Source of the DNA: an uncultured Bacteroidales bacterium
GTDB lineage: Bacteria; Bacteroidota; Bacteroidia; Bacteroidales; Paludibacteraceae
NCBI GenBank assembly: GCA_902769535.1
Contig: CACXPH010000005.1
Location: 1 to 64,000 of the forward strand
Reading direction: 5' to 3'
Length of the DNA: 64,000 nt
In this document: one piece after another, positions 23,318 to 31,271 of the stretch
How positions within the stretch are numbered: position 1 is the stretch's first letter
Layout: each line of letters begins with the position of its first letter
The notes under the pieces: model-generated
What the model was told of the DNA's origin: nothing
Databases searched by the model: none
Seen by the model: only the letters and a program-made list of their open reading frames with translations
Made by a program: the position numbers and the translations under genes

Positions 23318-24895
23318 TTAATATTTCTGATTATTTGTGATTCCTTTCAAAATGACAGACGCCAACGACTGACTCTGCGGTTTATATTCCTCACCGGAAA
23401 GGATTAGTTTCTCTACTTTCAATTGACGCAAGTTCTGCGGTTCCAAATCATATGGATTTGCTGACAATATAACCATATCAGCAATCTTTCCGACTTCCAA
23501 TGTACCGCGCTCTTTCTCGTCAAACGTTTGATAGCATCCATTATATGTCAACATTCGTAATGCCGTATAGACATCCACCGATTGACTCGGATTGGTATGG
23601 TTGCATGCTCTGTACAACCAATCCAACGGATCCGGGTTCGTACATGGAGCATCACTACCCTGTCCTACTACACAGCCCTTCTCTACAAATGTCTTCACCG
23701 GATTCAATCGAGCGTTTCGCTCCTTACCTAATATACTCTCCGTGTACTCAGGAGGCTCCTGCCGCCAGTTATCAAAGGCTGACTGCATCAGCAAATTGAT
23801 ATGATACTTCGCGCAGATTTCTATTCCTTCTTCCGTTGGAAGACATGCGTGAATAATACCATGTCTATGATCGTCTCTCGGGAAATCATCCAACGCCGCT
23901 TTCAAGGCCTTCGTCGCTTGCTCAAAAGCCTTATCGCCTATCGCGTGCATCTCTATCTGCAAGCCCATCCGATTCGCTTTCTTGCAGAACTCAATTACTT
24001 TCTCATCCGAATAATACAACACGCCGCTGTTACTCTTATCATTCACATAAGGCTCGATCATAGCCGCGTCCCGGGAGCCGTAACAGCCATCCAAGGCACA
24101 TTCAAAACATCCACCTATTCGCGGTAATTTACGACTTGTCGCCACACTTGTATCCATCGACTGCGGGAAAACACGAATCTGGAAGCCGTTCTGCACACTC
24201 TTCGCGAACAATTTCTCTATCGTAATATCTGCATTCAACGGGAAACCTACTCCACTCACGGTATGAACCATGCCTATTCCATGCGCAGCCTCATAATCCA
24301 CCGCTTTCTGCATGTTCCGAATCATATTCGGTATAGATATCGAATTGGAAATATAATCCGACACTGCAAAGAATGCCTCTTGGTTCATTTCTCCGCTTTC
24401 GGGATGATAACCGCGAAGTTTACTTAGTTTCTTATCGAGTTTCCTCAGTAATACACTATTAACTACACACGCGTGCCCGTCATATTTTACCATCATCATC
24501 GGTTTGTCCGGGCATACACTGTCCAACTCTTTGCGGTTAATCAACCTTCTCTCTTCTACCGAATAAGGCGAAGCGCCAAAAGCCAACAGACTCTTTTCCT
24601 CTGCCTTGGATACATATTCCTTAATGGCTTTCAACATCTCTTTATTTGATGTAAAATCCATCACGTTCAACCCTGAATGAAAAATAGCAAACGAAGCAAA
24701 ATGTTGATGTGTATCCACGAATGAAGGTACTAAAACCTTCTTCCCTAATTCAATTACTTCTGCATCCGCATACTCTTTCGGCAATTTATCGCCCACATAC
24801 ACGATACACCCTTTGTCTTCTGCAAGATATTGATAGATGTTATTCTTCTCATCTACCGTAATGATGTTTCCGTGATATACTCTCATTTCTATCAA
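23318..24895 (-). CDS. YtcJ-like metal-dependent amidohydrolase
   Basis: The 525-residue amidohydrolase-superfamily protein has VPSFVDTHQHF (HxH metal ligands), later EMHAIGDKA (His), HGIIHA (His) and QGSDAPC (catalytic Asp), then the closing GKIADMVIL beta-strand segment. The layout is that of YtcJ/formamide-deformylase-like enzymes, which hydrolyse C-N bonds of small amides. The substrate is unknown. Location at the head of the LicD/asparagine-synthase operon suggests action on the same amide-type compound. Start is ATG 24893-24895; an internal Met three codons later is equally possible. No signal peptide, so cytoplasmic. Confidence 0.85.
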   Translation of the reverse strand: MIEMRVYHGNIITVDEKNNIYQYLAEDKGCIVYVGDKLPKEYADAEVIELGKKVLVPSFVDTHQHFASFAIFHSGLNVMDFTSNKEMLKAIKEYVSKAEEKSLLAFGASPYSVEERRLINRKELDSVCPDKPMMMVKYDGHACVVNSVLLRKLDKKLSKLRGYHPESGEMNQEAFFAVSDYISNSISIPNMIRNMQKAVDYEAAHGIGMVHTVSGVGFPLNADITIEKLFAKSVQNGFQIRVFPQSMDTSVATSRKLPRIGGCFECALDGCYGSRDAAMIEPYVNDKSNSGVLYYSDEKVIEFCKKANRMGLQIEMHAIGDKAFEQATKALKAALDDFPRDDHRHGIIHACLPTEEGIEICAKYHINLLMQSAFDNWRQEPPEYTESILGKERNARLNPVKTFVEKGCVVGQGSDAPCTNPDPLDWLYRACNHTNPSQSVDVYTALRMLTYNGCYQTFDEKERGTLEVGKIADMVILSANPYDLEPQNLRQLKVEKLILSGEEYKPQSQSLASVILKGITNNQKY

Positions 24896-24926
24896 CCTTT
24901 TTTATTTTCTTTCTAAAAATTTGCTC

Positions 24927-25060
24927 TGTCAGTTTTGTCATTATTGTCAGTTTCTACTCTCAAACTGACAAAACTGTCAATACTGACATGTTATTTTTTT
25001 GCATGGCGATCTTGACGTTTTTGGCGATATCGTCAATATCGTCAACTTCGCCAGTACATT
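24927..25060. repeat. TGTCAGTTTTGTCA-type inverted and tandem repeats
   Basis: The arms 24927-24953 and 24962-24988 are near-perfect inverted repeats around an 8-base loop, built from TGTCA words and followed by TTATTTTTTT. A second set of GTCAATATCGTCAA words fills about 25005-25050. No gene fits. The region could act as a terminator in the plus direction, but no plus-strand gene precedes it. Confidence 0.65.
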
Positions 25061-25063
25061 TTT

Positions 25064-26101
25064 TCATTCATTTTTTATATCATTCTCTCCGTCAAACGGC
25101 AATGTCGGCAAGGCAAACCTATCAAAATCCGACTCAAATAGCCGATCCTGAATGACGCGATACTTCTCAAACTCCGTCTCCGCATACTCCTGTGCTGCCT
25201 CATGGCTCACACTTCCGGCATCCGTCAACAACGGACGCTCATCGCTGTTCAGATAGGCATCAATTCGCTTTGCCCAGTCCTCCATCGTCATCGGGATGTG
25301 CCGTTTGGCACGAGCCTCCGCAAAATCCAGCACAGCCGACACGATATTACCCATATCCTCCAACTCGTTCTGCTTCAGGTAGTTCTTCGCGATGCTCACG
25401 TCCGTTTTGACGATCTTCCCACTCGGTGCATTCTCCCAGGTCGTCAATCCCATATGCTCTTTCTCCGCACTGGCTCGTTCCACAATCAGCTCAGCTGCTG
25501 TATGCTGATGCACCGCATAATGCATCTTGTTCTGTATCATCTGGAAGAACTCCCGCGTCAACGGTGAGTCTTTGTCATAGTCCATACTCGTCGCGTAGAT
25601 GTCCGTCAACTTCTGATAGAATCGCCGTTCCGAAAGACGAATCTCATGGATCTCAGCTAATAGGTGTTCGAAGTAATCCTCGCTCAGGAACGCACCATTC
25701 TCCATGCGCTTACGATCCAGCACATAGCCTCGCAACGCAAACTGCTTCAACACACTCGTAGCCCATCTGCGGAACTGCGTTGCACGAATCGAGTTGACGC
25801 GGTAACCTACAGAGATGATAGCATCAAGATTGTAGAACTGTGTATTATAAGTTTTACCATCTAAAGCAGTATGTGCAAAAATTGCACTAACTGCATCTTG
25901 TTGAAGTTCAAGCGATTCAAAAATATTCTTAAGGTGCTTGGTAATAACCGAGCGATCTACACCATATAACTCAGACATAGCCTTCTGCGTTGCCCAGATG
26001 TTCTCATCCTGATAGAACACCTGAACACCCTGCGCCTTATCTTCAGCTTGGAAGATCAAAAACTCCGCTGTGGAATTACGTATTTGAAGTTGTTTGGACA
26101 T
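25064..26101 (-). CDS. RhuM-family (virulence-associated) protein
   Basis: The 345-residue protein has the RhuM pattern: VQVFYQDENIWATQKAMSEL, VDRSVITKHLKNIFE (helix-turn-helix-like), TYNTQFYNLDAIISVGYRVN, and RATQFRRWATSVLKQFALRGY (about 105-127). RhuM is named from a Salmonella pathogenicity-island gene; its biochemical role is not established. These genes are widespread in mobile and variable regions of Bacteroidetes, which fits its place beside a low-G+C island. There is an additional C-terminal segment of about 170 residues. Confidence 0.85.
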   Translation of the reverse strand: MSKQLQIRNSTAEFLIFQAEDKAQGVQVFYQDENIWATQKAMSELYGVDRSVITKHLKNIFESLELQQDAVSAIFAHTALDGKTYNTQFYNLDAIISVGYRVNSIRATQFRRWATSVLKQFALRGYVLDRKRMENGAFLSEDYFEHLLAEIHEIRLSERRFYQKLTDIYATSMDYDKDSPLTREFFQMIQNKMHYAVHQHTAAELIVERASAEKEHMGLTTWENAPSGKIVKTDVSIAKNYLKQNELEDMGNIVSAVLDFAEARAKRHIPMTMEDWAKRIDAYLNSDERPLLTDAGSVSHEAAQEYAETEFEKYRVIQDRLFESDFDRFALPTLPFDGENDIKNE

Positions 26102-26176
26102 ATCTATTGGCTACCAAACGTTAGTTATTCCTTAGATATTCGTCAAATATTCGTTTGTTATTACCCTTATTGCACC

Positions 26177-26668
26177 CTACTCTCTTCCTTCCAAGATCCT
26201 ATCAGCAATCTCTCGTACCGCCCCTTGTCCTCCGGGCGTCTTTAACACATGTATCCCGGGCACAGCAAGCACCTCCGGTCGTGCATTCGGCGGACAACAA
26301 GGATGACCCACCTTAGTCAACAACTCTACATCATTCACATCATCACCCACATAACAAACCTCCTCTAGCGAAATGTCTAACTCCTGGCATATCTCCTGAG
26401 CGGCCTGTAGTTTGGTCAAACAATTGGGATTTACTCTACTCCCGACACCGAGGTACAAGTACTGCAGTTTCAGTTTCTCTGCACGCGCCTTGACTATCGG
26501 CGAATTTTCGCTCGTCAAGATGCCGCACGGGATACCGGCTTGCTGCAGGCGCACCATACCCATACCGTCATATACGCAGAAACGCTTCATCGCATCTCCT
26601 TCTGCGGTGTAATACATCCCTCCGTCTGTCAGACATCCGTCCACATCTGTCAAAAACAACTTTATCAT
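26177..26668 (-). CDS. kdsC: 3-deoxy-D-manno-octulosonate 8-phosphate phosphatase (KdsC), HAD
   Basis: The 163-residue protein is a capless HAD phosphatase: LFLTDVDGCLTDGG holds the catalytic Asp pair, ILTSENS is motif II, and GDDVNDVELL is motif III/IV. It removes phosphate from KDO-8-P in the cytoplasm during KDO synthesis for lipopolysaccharide. KdsD lies directly upstream, which supports KdsC over the sialic/legionaminic phosphatases of the same fold. The expected operon order on the minus strand is ispD, kdsD, kdsC. Confidence 0.9.
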   Translation of the reverse strand: MIKLFLTDVDGCLTDGGMYYTAEGDAMKRFCVYDGMGMVRLQQAGIPCGILTSENSPIVKARAEKLKLQYLYLGVGSRVNPNCLTKLQAAQEICQELDISLEEVCYVGDDVNDVELLTKVGHPCCPPNARPEVLAVPGIHVLKTPGGQGAVREIADRILEGRE

Positions 26669-26709
26669 AAGCCCTCCGAAACCTGTTTGTTTTATATGTT
26701 TTTTCTACT

Positions 26710-27681
26710 TTAATGATAAAATCGCGTACCGGGCAGGCACGAGAAGGAGTCGATGATACCGCACACTCTCGTGTCATCCAATACAACCAGCGTGTGAATC
26801 GAATAGTGATTCATCGTCTCTCCGGCCTCTACAATCTTCGCAGACTTAGCAATCGTCTTGGGATTCTTACTCATGATGGCGCTCACCGGCGTCGTGAAGA
26901 ACGCCTGTCCGAGTCGCTGCATCGCACGGCGGATATCTCCGTCCGTGATGATACCCACCAGTTGTTCGTTATCCACTACCACACCCACACCGAGTTTACC
27001 GTTCGTCACGATCTCAATAGCCTCAGCCATTGTTGTAGTTGGAGCCATTAACGGCAGATTGTCGGTGAACATGACGTCTTCCACTTTTGCCAATAACTTA
27101 CGTCCGAGGTCTCCACCCGGGTGTAGCATCGCGAAGTCCGAAGGCTGGAAATGCGCCGCTTCGATGAGTGCGCAAGCCAATGCGTCACCTAACGCCAAGG
27201 TCACGGTTGTCGAGGACGTCGGCACGAGGTTCAGCGGGTCTGCCTCCCGTTCCACGGATATATCCAGATGCACCTGCGAGTACTTTGCCAGCAACGAAGA
27301 CGGATTACCGGACATGCCGATGATGGGTATGTGCTTGGCTTGTATCAGCGGCAAGAAACGCAACAGCTCTTCCGTCGCTCCGGAATAAGAGATGGCGAGT
27401 ACCAGGTCGTTCTCGGACAACATACCAAGGTCGCCGTGGTAGGCGTCCAGCGGATTCAAGAAGAACGCCGGTGTACCCGTCGAAGCCAATGTAGCGGCTA
27501 TCTTCGAGCCGATATGACCGGACTTACCGACGCCGGTTACCACTATTTTGCCTTTGCAGTCACGGATCAGTTGCACCGCCTGCACGAAGTGCTCGTCCAG
27601 ACGCGGTATCAGCGCCTCGATAGCCGCCGCTTCACATTGCAGGCATTCCATTGCCCGTTTGATGATGGCCTGTGCTTGCAT
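26710..27681 (-). CDS. kdsD: Arabinose-5-phosphate isomerase (KdsD/KpsF/GutQ)
   Basis: The 323-residue protein has an N-terminal SIS domain (about 40-175) with VTGVGKSGHIGSKIAATLAS and YHGDLGML, and two CBS domains (about 205-260 and 270-320). It interconverts ribulose-5-P and arabinose-5-P, the first step of KDO synthesis. The last residues (IIDSFSCLPGTRFYH) diverge from what I remember of the family end, perhaps a local change at the C-terminus. It lies six bases from the end of ispD. Confidence 0.92.
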   Translation of the reverse strand: MQAQAIIKRAMECLQCEAAAIEALIPRLDEHFVQAVQLIRDCKGKIVVTGVGKSGHIGSKIAATLASTGTPAFFLNPLDAYHGDLGMLSENDLVLAISYSGATEELLRFLPLIQAKHIPIIGMSGNPSSLLAKYSQVHLDISVEREADPLNLVPTSSTTVTLALGDALACALIEAAHFQPSDFAMLHPGGDLGRKLLAKVEDVMFTDNLPLMAPTTTMAEAIEIVTNGKLGVGVVVDNEQLVGIITDGDIRRAMQRLGQAFFTTPVSAIMSKNPKTIAKSAKIVEAGETMNHYSIHTLVVLDDTRVCGIIDSFSCLPGTRFYH

Positions 27682-27687
27682 ATCTAT

Positions 27688-28380
27688 TTATTTTAAATCT
27701 TCCTTATATGTTATTTTCTTGTTGGCCTCGTCGCCTTCAACGATATAGACATCCACCTCAGGGTTGTACTTCATCAAAATGCCTACATCGTCCGTTGCTT
27801 CTATCTTTCCTTGTTGTATCGCGCGCATGTACGCCGGTCCGATAACCAAGTAATGGAAAGCCTGCGGTGTCTGCGCACGCATGAAATGCTTCCTATTCGG
27901 AATACTTTCAACTTTCACCTTTAACCTTTCACCTTTAACTTGATACAACGTATCCGTCACCGGCACAGCCACCGTCACAGCCAAATGACTCTTCAACCCT
28001 TCTGCTACATGACTGATGATATCCTGCGACACGAACGGCCGTGCTGCGTCATGGAACCAGTAAAACGTATCCGGATCTTTCTTGTCATCCTTTAGATGCA
28101 AGGAGATCGCATTCCACGAACTCTCCCAACGCTCACTGCCTCCGCTAATGACACGTTGCACTTTCTGCCACGTATTACGAAGGATTGTCTGCTCCGCCTC
28201 AGGAATCCAGTCTGGGTGCATCACAATGACGATCTCATCGATATAATGAGAGTTCTCAAACGCATCCACCGAGTGCTCCAGTACTGTTCTGCCGTCTGCC
28301 AAAGGCAGGAACTGCTTTGGCGTATCACCGCCCACTCTGCTTCCCGTTCCACCGGCTAATATAAAAACTATATTGCGCAT
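27688..28380 (-). CDS. ispD: 2-C-methyl-D-erythritol 4-phosphate cytidylyltransferase (IspD)
   Basis: The 230-residue protein starts at ATG 28378-28380 with FILAGGTGSRVGGDTPKQFL (nucleotide-binding loop), followed by VISGGSERWESSW and HDAARPFV. It makes CDP-methylerythritol in the non-mevalonate isoprenoid pathway. The related ribitol-5-P cytidylyltransferase (TarI) cannot be fully excluded, but no partner reductase is present. The peptide QVKGERLKVKVES (about 146-158) derives from a dispersed repeat and extends a loop. Confidence 0.9.
   Translation of the reverse strand: MRNIVFILAGGTGSRVGGDTPKQFLPLADGRTVLEHSVDAFENSHYIDEIVIVMHPDWIPEAEQTILRNTWQKVQRVISGGSERWESSWNAISLHLKDDKKDPDTFYWFHDAARPFVSQDIISHVAEGLKSHLAVTVAVPVTDTLYQVKGERLKVKVESIPNRKHFMRAQTPQAFHYLVIGPAYMRAIQQGKIEATDDVGILMKYNPEVDVYIVEGDEANKKITYKEDLK
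27905..27943 (-). repeat. Coding repeat KGERLKVK in IspD
   Basis: On the minus strand AAAGGTGAAAGG and TTAAAGGTGAAAG words are read as VKGERLKVKVE, the same phase as the copies in GldG and RimO. Confidence 0.87.
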
Positions 28381-28399
28381 ACTAATCCAAATTATGCGG

Positions 28400-28427
28400 C
28401 AAAGGTACAAAAAAAAATGTGGCTACA
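28400..28427 (-). promoter_or_regulatory. Promoter of the ispD-kdsD-kdsC operon
   Basis: On the minus strand TACCTTTG (28400-28407) lies 19 bases before the ispD ATG, in an A/T-rich setting. It is divergent from the glycosyltransferase promoter at 28468-28499. Confidence 0.65.
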
Positions 28428-28467
28428 CAACTTTTTTTGGCAAAATCACCACATTTCGACATTTTTC

Positions 28468-28499
28468 TTTGCATATATGCAAAATTTATTGTATCTTTG
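28468..28499 (+). promoter_or_regulatory. Promoter with 16-bp perfect palindrome at its -33 element
   Basis: TTTG (28468-28471), a 20-base spacer and TATCTTTG (28492-28499) match the consensus. The -33 box is part of the perfect palindrome TTTGCATATATGCAAA (28468-28483), which could be an operator. The RecQ promoter at 58087-58118 is similar in sequence but lacks the full palindrome. Confidence 0.75.
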
Positions 28500-28525
28500 C
28501 GCTCAAATTACAAATTTGGTTTATT

Positions 28526-29665
28526 GTGCGGATAGGAATAGTAGGTACGACATGGCCATATAGAGGCGGATTAGCGGCGTTCAACGAGCGCTTAGCGCGG
28601 CAGTTTCAAGCAGAAGGACACGAGGTGGAGATCTTCACCTTTACCATGCAATACCCTGACTTTCTCTTCCCCGGTAAGACCCAGTATTCGGACGATCCTG
28701 AACCGGCGGACTTGTCCATCACACGGGTGATGAACAGTATCAACCCTTTCACGTGGATCAAGACAGTGCGCATGATTAGGCGCAAGCAGATAGACTTGAT
28801 TGTCATCAAATTCTGGATTCCGCTCATGGCACCGTGTTTAGGTTCTATCGCGCGCTGGTCACGCCGTCACGGTGTCCGCGTGGTGTCTATTCTGGACAAT
28901 GTCATTCCGCACGAACCCCATTTCTGGGACAGATGGCTCATCCGTAATTTCGTTCGCAGCGTCGATCGTTTCGTCGCAATGTCAGAGAGTGTACGGCAAG
29001 ACTGTCTGCGTTTTCTTCCCGCTGATCGTCAGGACTGTGTAGCCCTCACGCCGCATCCGTTATACGACAATTTCGGAGAGGCAGTAGAGAAGCTCGAAGC
29101 ACGTACGATACTCGGCCTTCCGGAGGACAAGATCATCCTGCTCTTCTTCGGCTTCATCCGTGATTACAAGGGACTTGACCTGCTTATGAGGTCGTACGCT
29201 CAAGCGCGTGCGAAGAGTCAGGACTTACTGCTCGTGGTAGCAGGCGAGTTTTACAACAATTCAGAGCAGTACAAAACGCTGGAGAAAGAGCTTAAGTTGG
29301 AAGGCTCCATTGCTTGGCATACCGACTTCATTCCGGACGATAAAGTGCGTCTCTATTTCTCGGCAGCCGACCTTATCGTGCAACCATACAAGACAGCCAC
29401 CCAGAGCGGTGTAACGCAGATCGCGTACCATTTCGAAAAACCCATGTTGGTGACGAACGTAGGCGGTTTGGCAGAGATCGTACCAGACGGCAAAGTGGGT
29501 TACGTCTGCGAGGTTGACGAAGCGTCCGTGGCGGATGCCATCAGTCGTTTTGCAGCAATCGAGCCGAAGCAACGCGAGCAACAGTTCCGCAAGCACATAA
29601 AAACAGAAAAACAAAAATACGCTTGGTCGAAAATGACCGCACATATTTATGATCATACGAAGTAA
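28526..29665 (+). CDS. Glycosyltransferase, GT4-like, heading the heptose operon
   Basis: The 379-residue protein begins VRIGIVGTTWPYRGGLAAFN, the glycine-rich N-terminal motif of GT4 enzymes. The C-terminal half has LFFGFIRDYKGLDLL and the donor-site segment VQPYKTATQSGVTQIAYHF. GTG at 28526 is taken as the start: it lies 26 bases after the -7 box, and upstream extension would run through the promoter. It probably transfers a sugar, perhaps heptose, to a surface glycan. The end overlaps hddA by 17 bases. Confidence 0.85.
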   Translation: MRIGIVGTTWPYRGGLAAFNERLARQFQAEGHEVEIFTFTMQYPDFLFPGKTQYSDDPEPADLSITRVMNSINPFTWIKTVRMIRRKQIDLIVIKFWIPLMAPCLGSIARWSRRHGVRVVSILDNVIPHEPHFWDRWLIRNFVRSVDRFVAMSESVRQDCLRFLPADRQDCVALTPHPLYDNFGEAVEKLEARTILGLPEDKIILLFFGFIRDYKGLDLLMRSYAQARAKSQDLLLVVAGEFYNNSEQYKTLEKELKLEGSIAWHTDFIPDDKVRLYFSAADLIVQPYKTATQSGVTQIAYHFEKPMLVTNVGGLAEIVPDGKVGYVCEVDEASVADAISRFAAIEPKQREQQFRKHIKTEKQKYAWSKMTAHIYDHTK

Positions 29666-30674
29666 AGCACCATTACGTCTTGGTCTGGCCGGAGGCGGCA
29701 CAGACGTATCGCCCTACTCAGACCTGTACGGCGGAGCAATCCTCAACGCGACTATCTCGCTCTATGCCTATTCGACTATCGAACCGCTCAACAACGGCAA
29801 GATCGTTTTCTCTTCACCCGACGCAGGGTTGGAGGAGATATACGACACCACAGAGGTCTTGGACACCAAAGGGTATTTCGTACTCGCCAAAGGCGTCTAT
29901 AACCGCGTTGTCAAGGACTTCACACACGCGCCTCTGTCATTTAAGATCACAAGTCATGTAGACTCACCGGCCGGTAGTGGTTTGGGTACGTCCAGCACGC
30001 TCGTAGTTAGCCTCTTAGGCGCCTTTGCAGAGTGGCTCAAATTGCCCTTAGGCGAATATGACCTCGCACGCCTGGCCTACGAGATAGAGCGCAAAGACCT
30101 CGGCATGGCAGGCGGTAAGCAAGACCAGTATGCCGCCACTTTCGGTGGGTTCAACTACATGCAGTTCCTTCAGGATGACAAAGTGATTGTCAACCCGCTG
30201 CGTATCCGTCAGCGTTATCAGGATGAGTTGGCGCACAACTTGCTGCTCTATTACACCGAGACCTCGCATGTCAGTGCGGAGATCATCCAAGGTCAGATAG
30301 ACAACGTCAAGGCGAAGAACAACAAATCCATCGAGGCCATGCACCAACTCAAAGAGCAAGCCATCATGATGAAAGAGAGCCTGCTCAAGGGTGACATCGA
30401 TGCCATCGGTCAGATTCTCAACTTCGGCTGGGAGCATAAGAAACAAACCGCTTCGGGCATCACCAACCCCTTACTCGATGACATCTACCGAACGGCGATG
30501 GAAGCCGGTGCCACGGGAGGTAAAGTGAGTGGCGCAGGAGGTGGAGGATTTATGTTCTTCTACTGCCCGAACACCAGTCGCTATGCCGTAGAGAAAGCCC
30601 TGACAGAGCGCTTCTCCGGACAAGTCAAACGTTATGAATTTACACAGGAAGGACTGAAAACATGGACACTATAA
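29649..30674 (+). CDS. hddA: D-glycero-alpha-D-manno-heptose-7-phosphate kinase (HddA)
   Basis: The 341-residue GHMP kinase has RSKAPLRLGLAGGGTDVSPY, the ATP motif SPAGSGLGTSSTLVV near 105-119, and KVSGAGGGGFMFFY. It phosphorylates D-glycero-D-manno-heptose 7-phosphate at C1 with alpha stereochemistry. It works with GmhA and the HddC-GmhB fusion that follow, a complete route to GDP-heptose. Confidence 0.92.
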   Translation: MIIRSKAPLRLGLAGGGTDVSPYSDLYGGAILNATISLYAYSTIEPLNNGKIVFSSPDAGLEEIYDTTEVLDTKGYFVLAKGVYNRVVKDFTHAPLSFKITSHVDSPAGSGLGTSSTLVVSLLGAFAEWLKLPLGEYDLARLAYEIERKDLGMAGGKQDQYAATFGGFNYMQFLQDDKVIVNPLRIRQRYQDELAHNLLLYYTETSHVSAEIIQGQIDNVKAKNNKSIEAMHQLKEQAIMMKESLLKGDIDAIGQILNFGWEHKKQTASGITNPLLDDIYRTAMEAGATGGKVSGAGGGGFMFFYCPNTSRYAVEKALTERFSGQVKRYEFTQEGLKTWTL

Positions 30675-31246
30675 TCCATTCGATTGAATCGAGTATCAGC
30701 ACCAAGCAGCAGATCTTGGCTAACCCGCAACTAATAGAGACCATTCAGGCAGTAGCCGAGGTGATGGTCAATGCCCTTAAGAGTGGCAAGCGTATCCTTT
30801 GGTGCGGAAACGGCGGTAGTGCAGCCGATGCGCAACACCTCGCAGCAGAACTGTCCGGACGCTTCTATTACGACCGTCCGCCGCTCAATTCCGAGGCCAT
30901 GCATTGCAACACGTCGTACATGACCGCGGTGGCGAATGACTACGGCTACGACCTCATCTACTCGCGCATGATTGACGGCGCGTGCAAACCGGGTGACGTG
31001 CTCGTAGGTATCTCTACGTCCGGTAACTCGAAGAATATATGCAATGCTTTTCGTAAAGCGAAAGACTTAGGCGTCATTACTGTAGCCATGACGGGTGCTA
31101 CGGGTGGTGAGATGAAGACCATGGCGGACTACCTGCTCAATGTGCCTTCGACCGACACGCCGCGTATCCAGGAGAGTCATATCATGCTCGGTCATATCAT
31201 CTGTGAGATCGTAGAAGCCACGATATTTCCTAAAGAGAAATGTTAA
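30662..31246 (+). CDS. gmhA: D-sedoheptulose-7-phosphate isomerase (GmhA)
   Basis: The 194-residue SIS-domain protein has WCGNGGSAADAQHLAAELSG near 49-68 and GISTSGNSKN near 119-128. It converts sedoheptulose 7-phosphate to D-glycero-D-manno-heptose 7-phosphate, the first step of the pathway. It overlaps hddA by 13 bases. After its stop, TTAAA/CGTTA words fill the 25-base gap before the next gene. Confidence 0.94.
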   Translation: MDTIIHSIESSISTKQQILANPQLIETIQAVAEVMVNALKSGKRILWCGNGGSAADAQHLAAELSGRFYYDRPPLNSEAMHCNTSYMTAVANDYGYDLIYSRMIDGACKPGDVLVGISTSGNSKNICNAFRKAKDLGVITVAMTGATGGEMKTMADYLLNVPSTDTPRIQESHIMLGHIICEIVEATIFPKEKC

Positions 31247-31271
31247 ACTGTTAAAACGTTAAATCGTTACA
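31247..31271. repeat. Short GTTAAA-type intergenic repeat
   Basis: CTGTTAAAACGTTAAATCGTTA words separate gmhA from the fused hddC-gmhB gene, the same style as the other gaps. Confidence 0.55.

Noticed and set aside
24962..25000. Terminator for a plus-strand gene
   Set aside because: A hairpin plus T run is present, but no plus-strand gene precedes it; treated as part of the repeat block.
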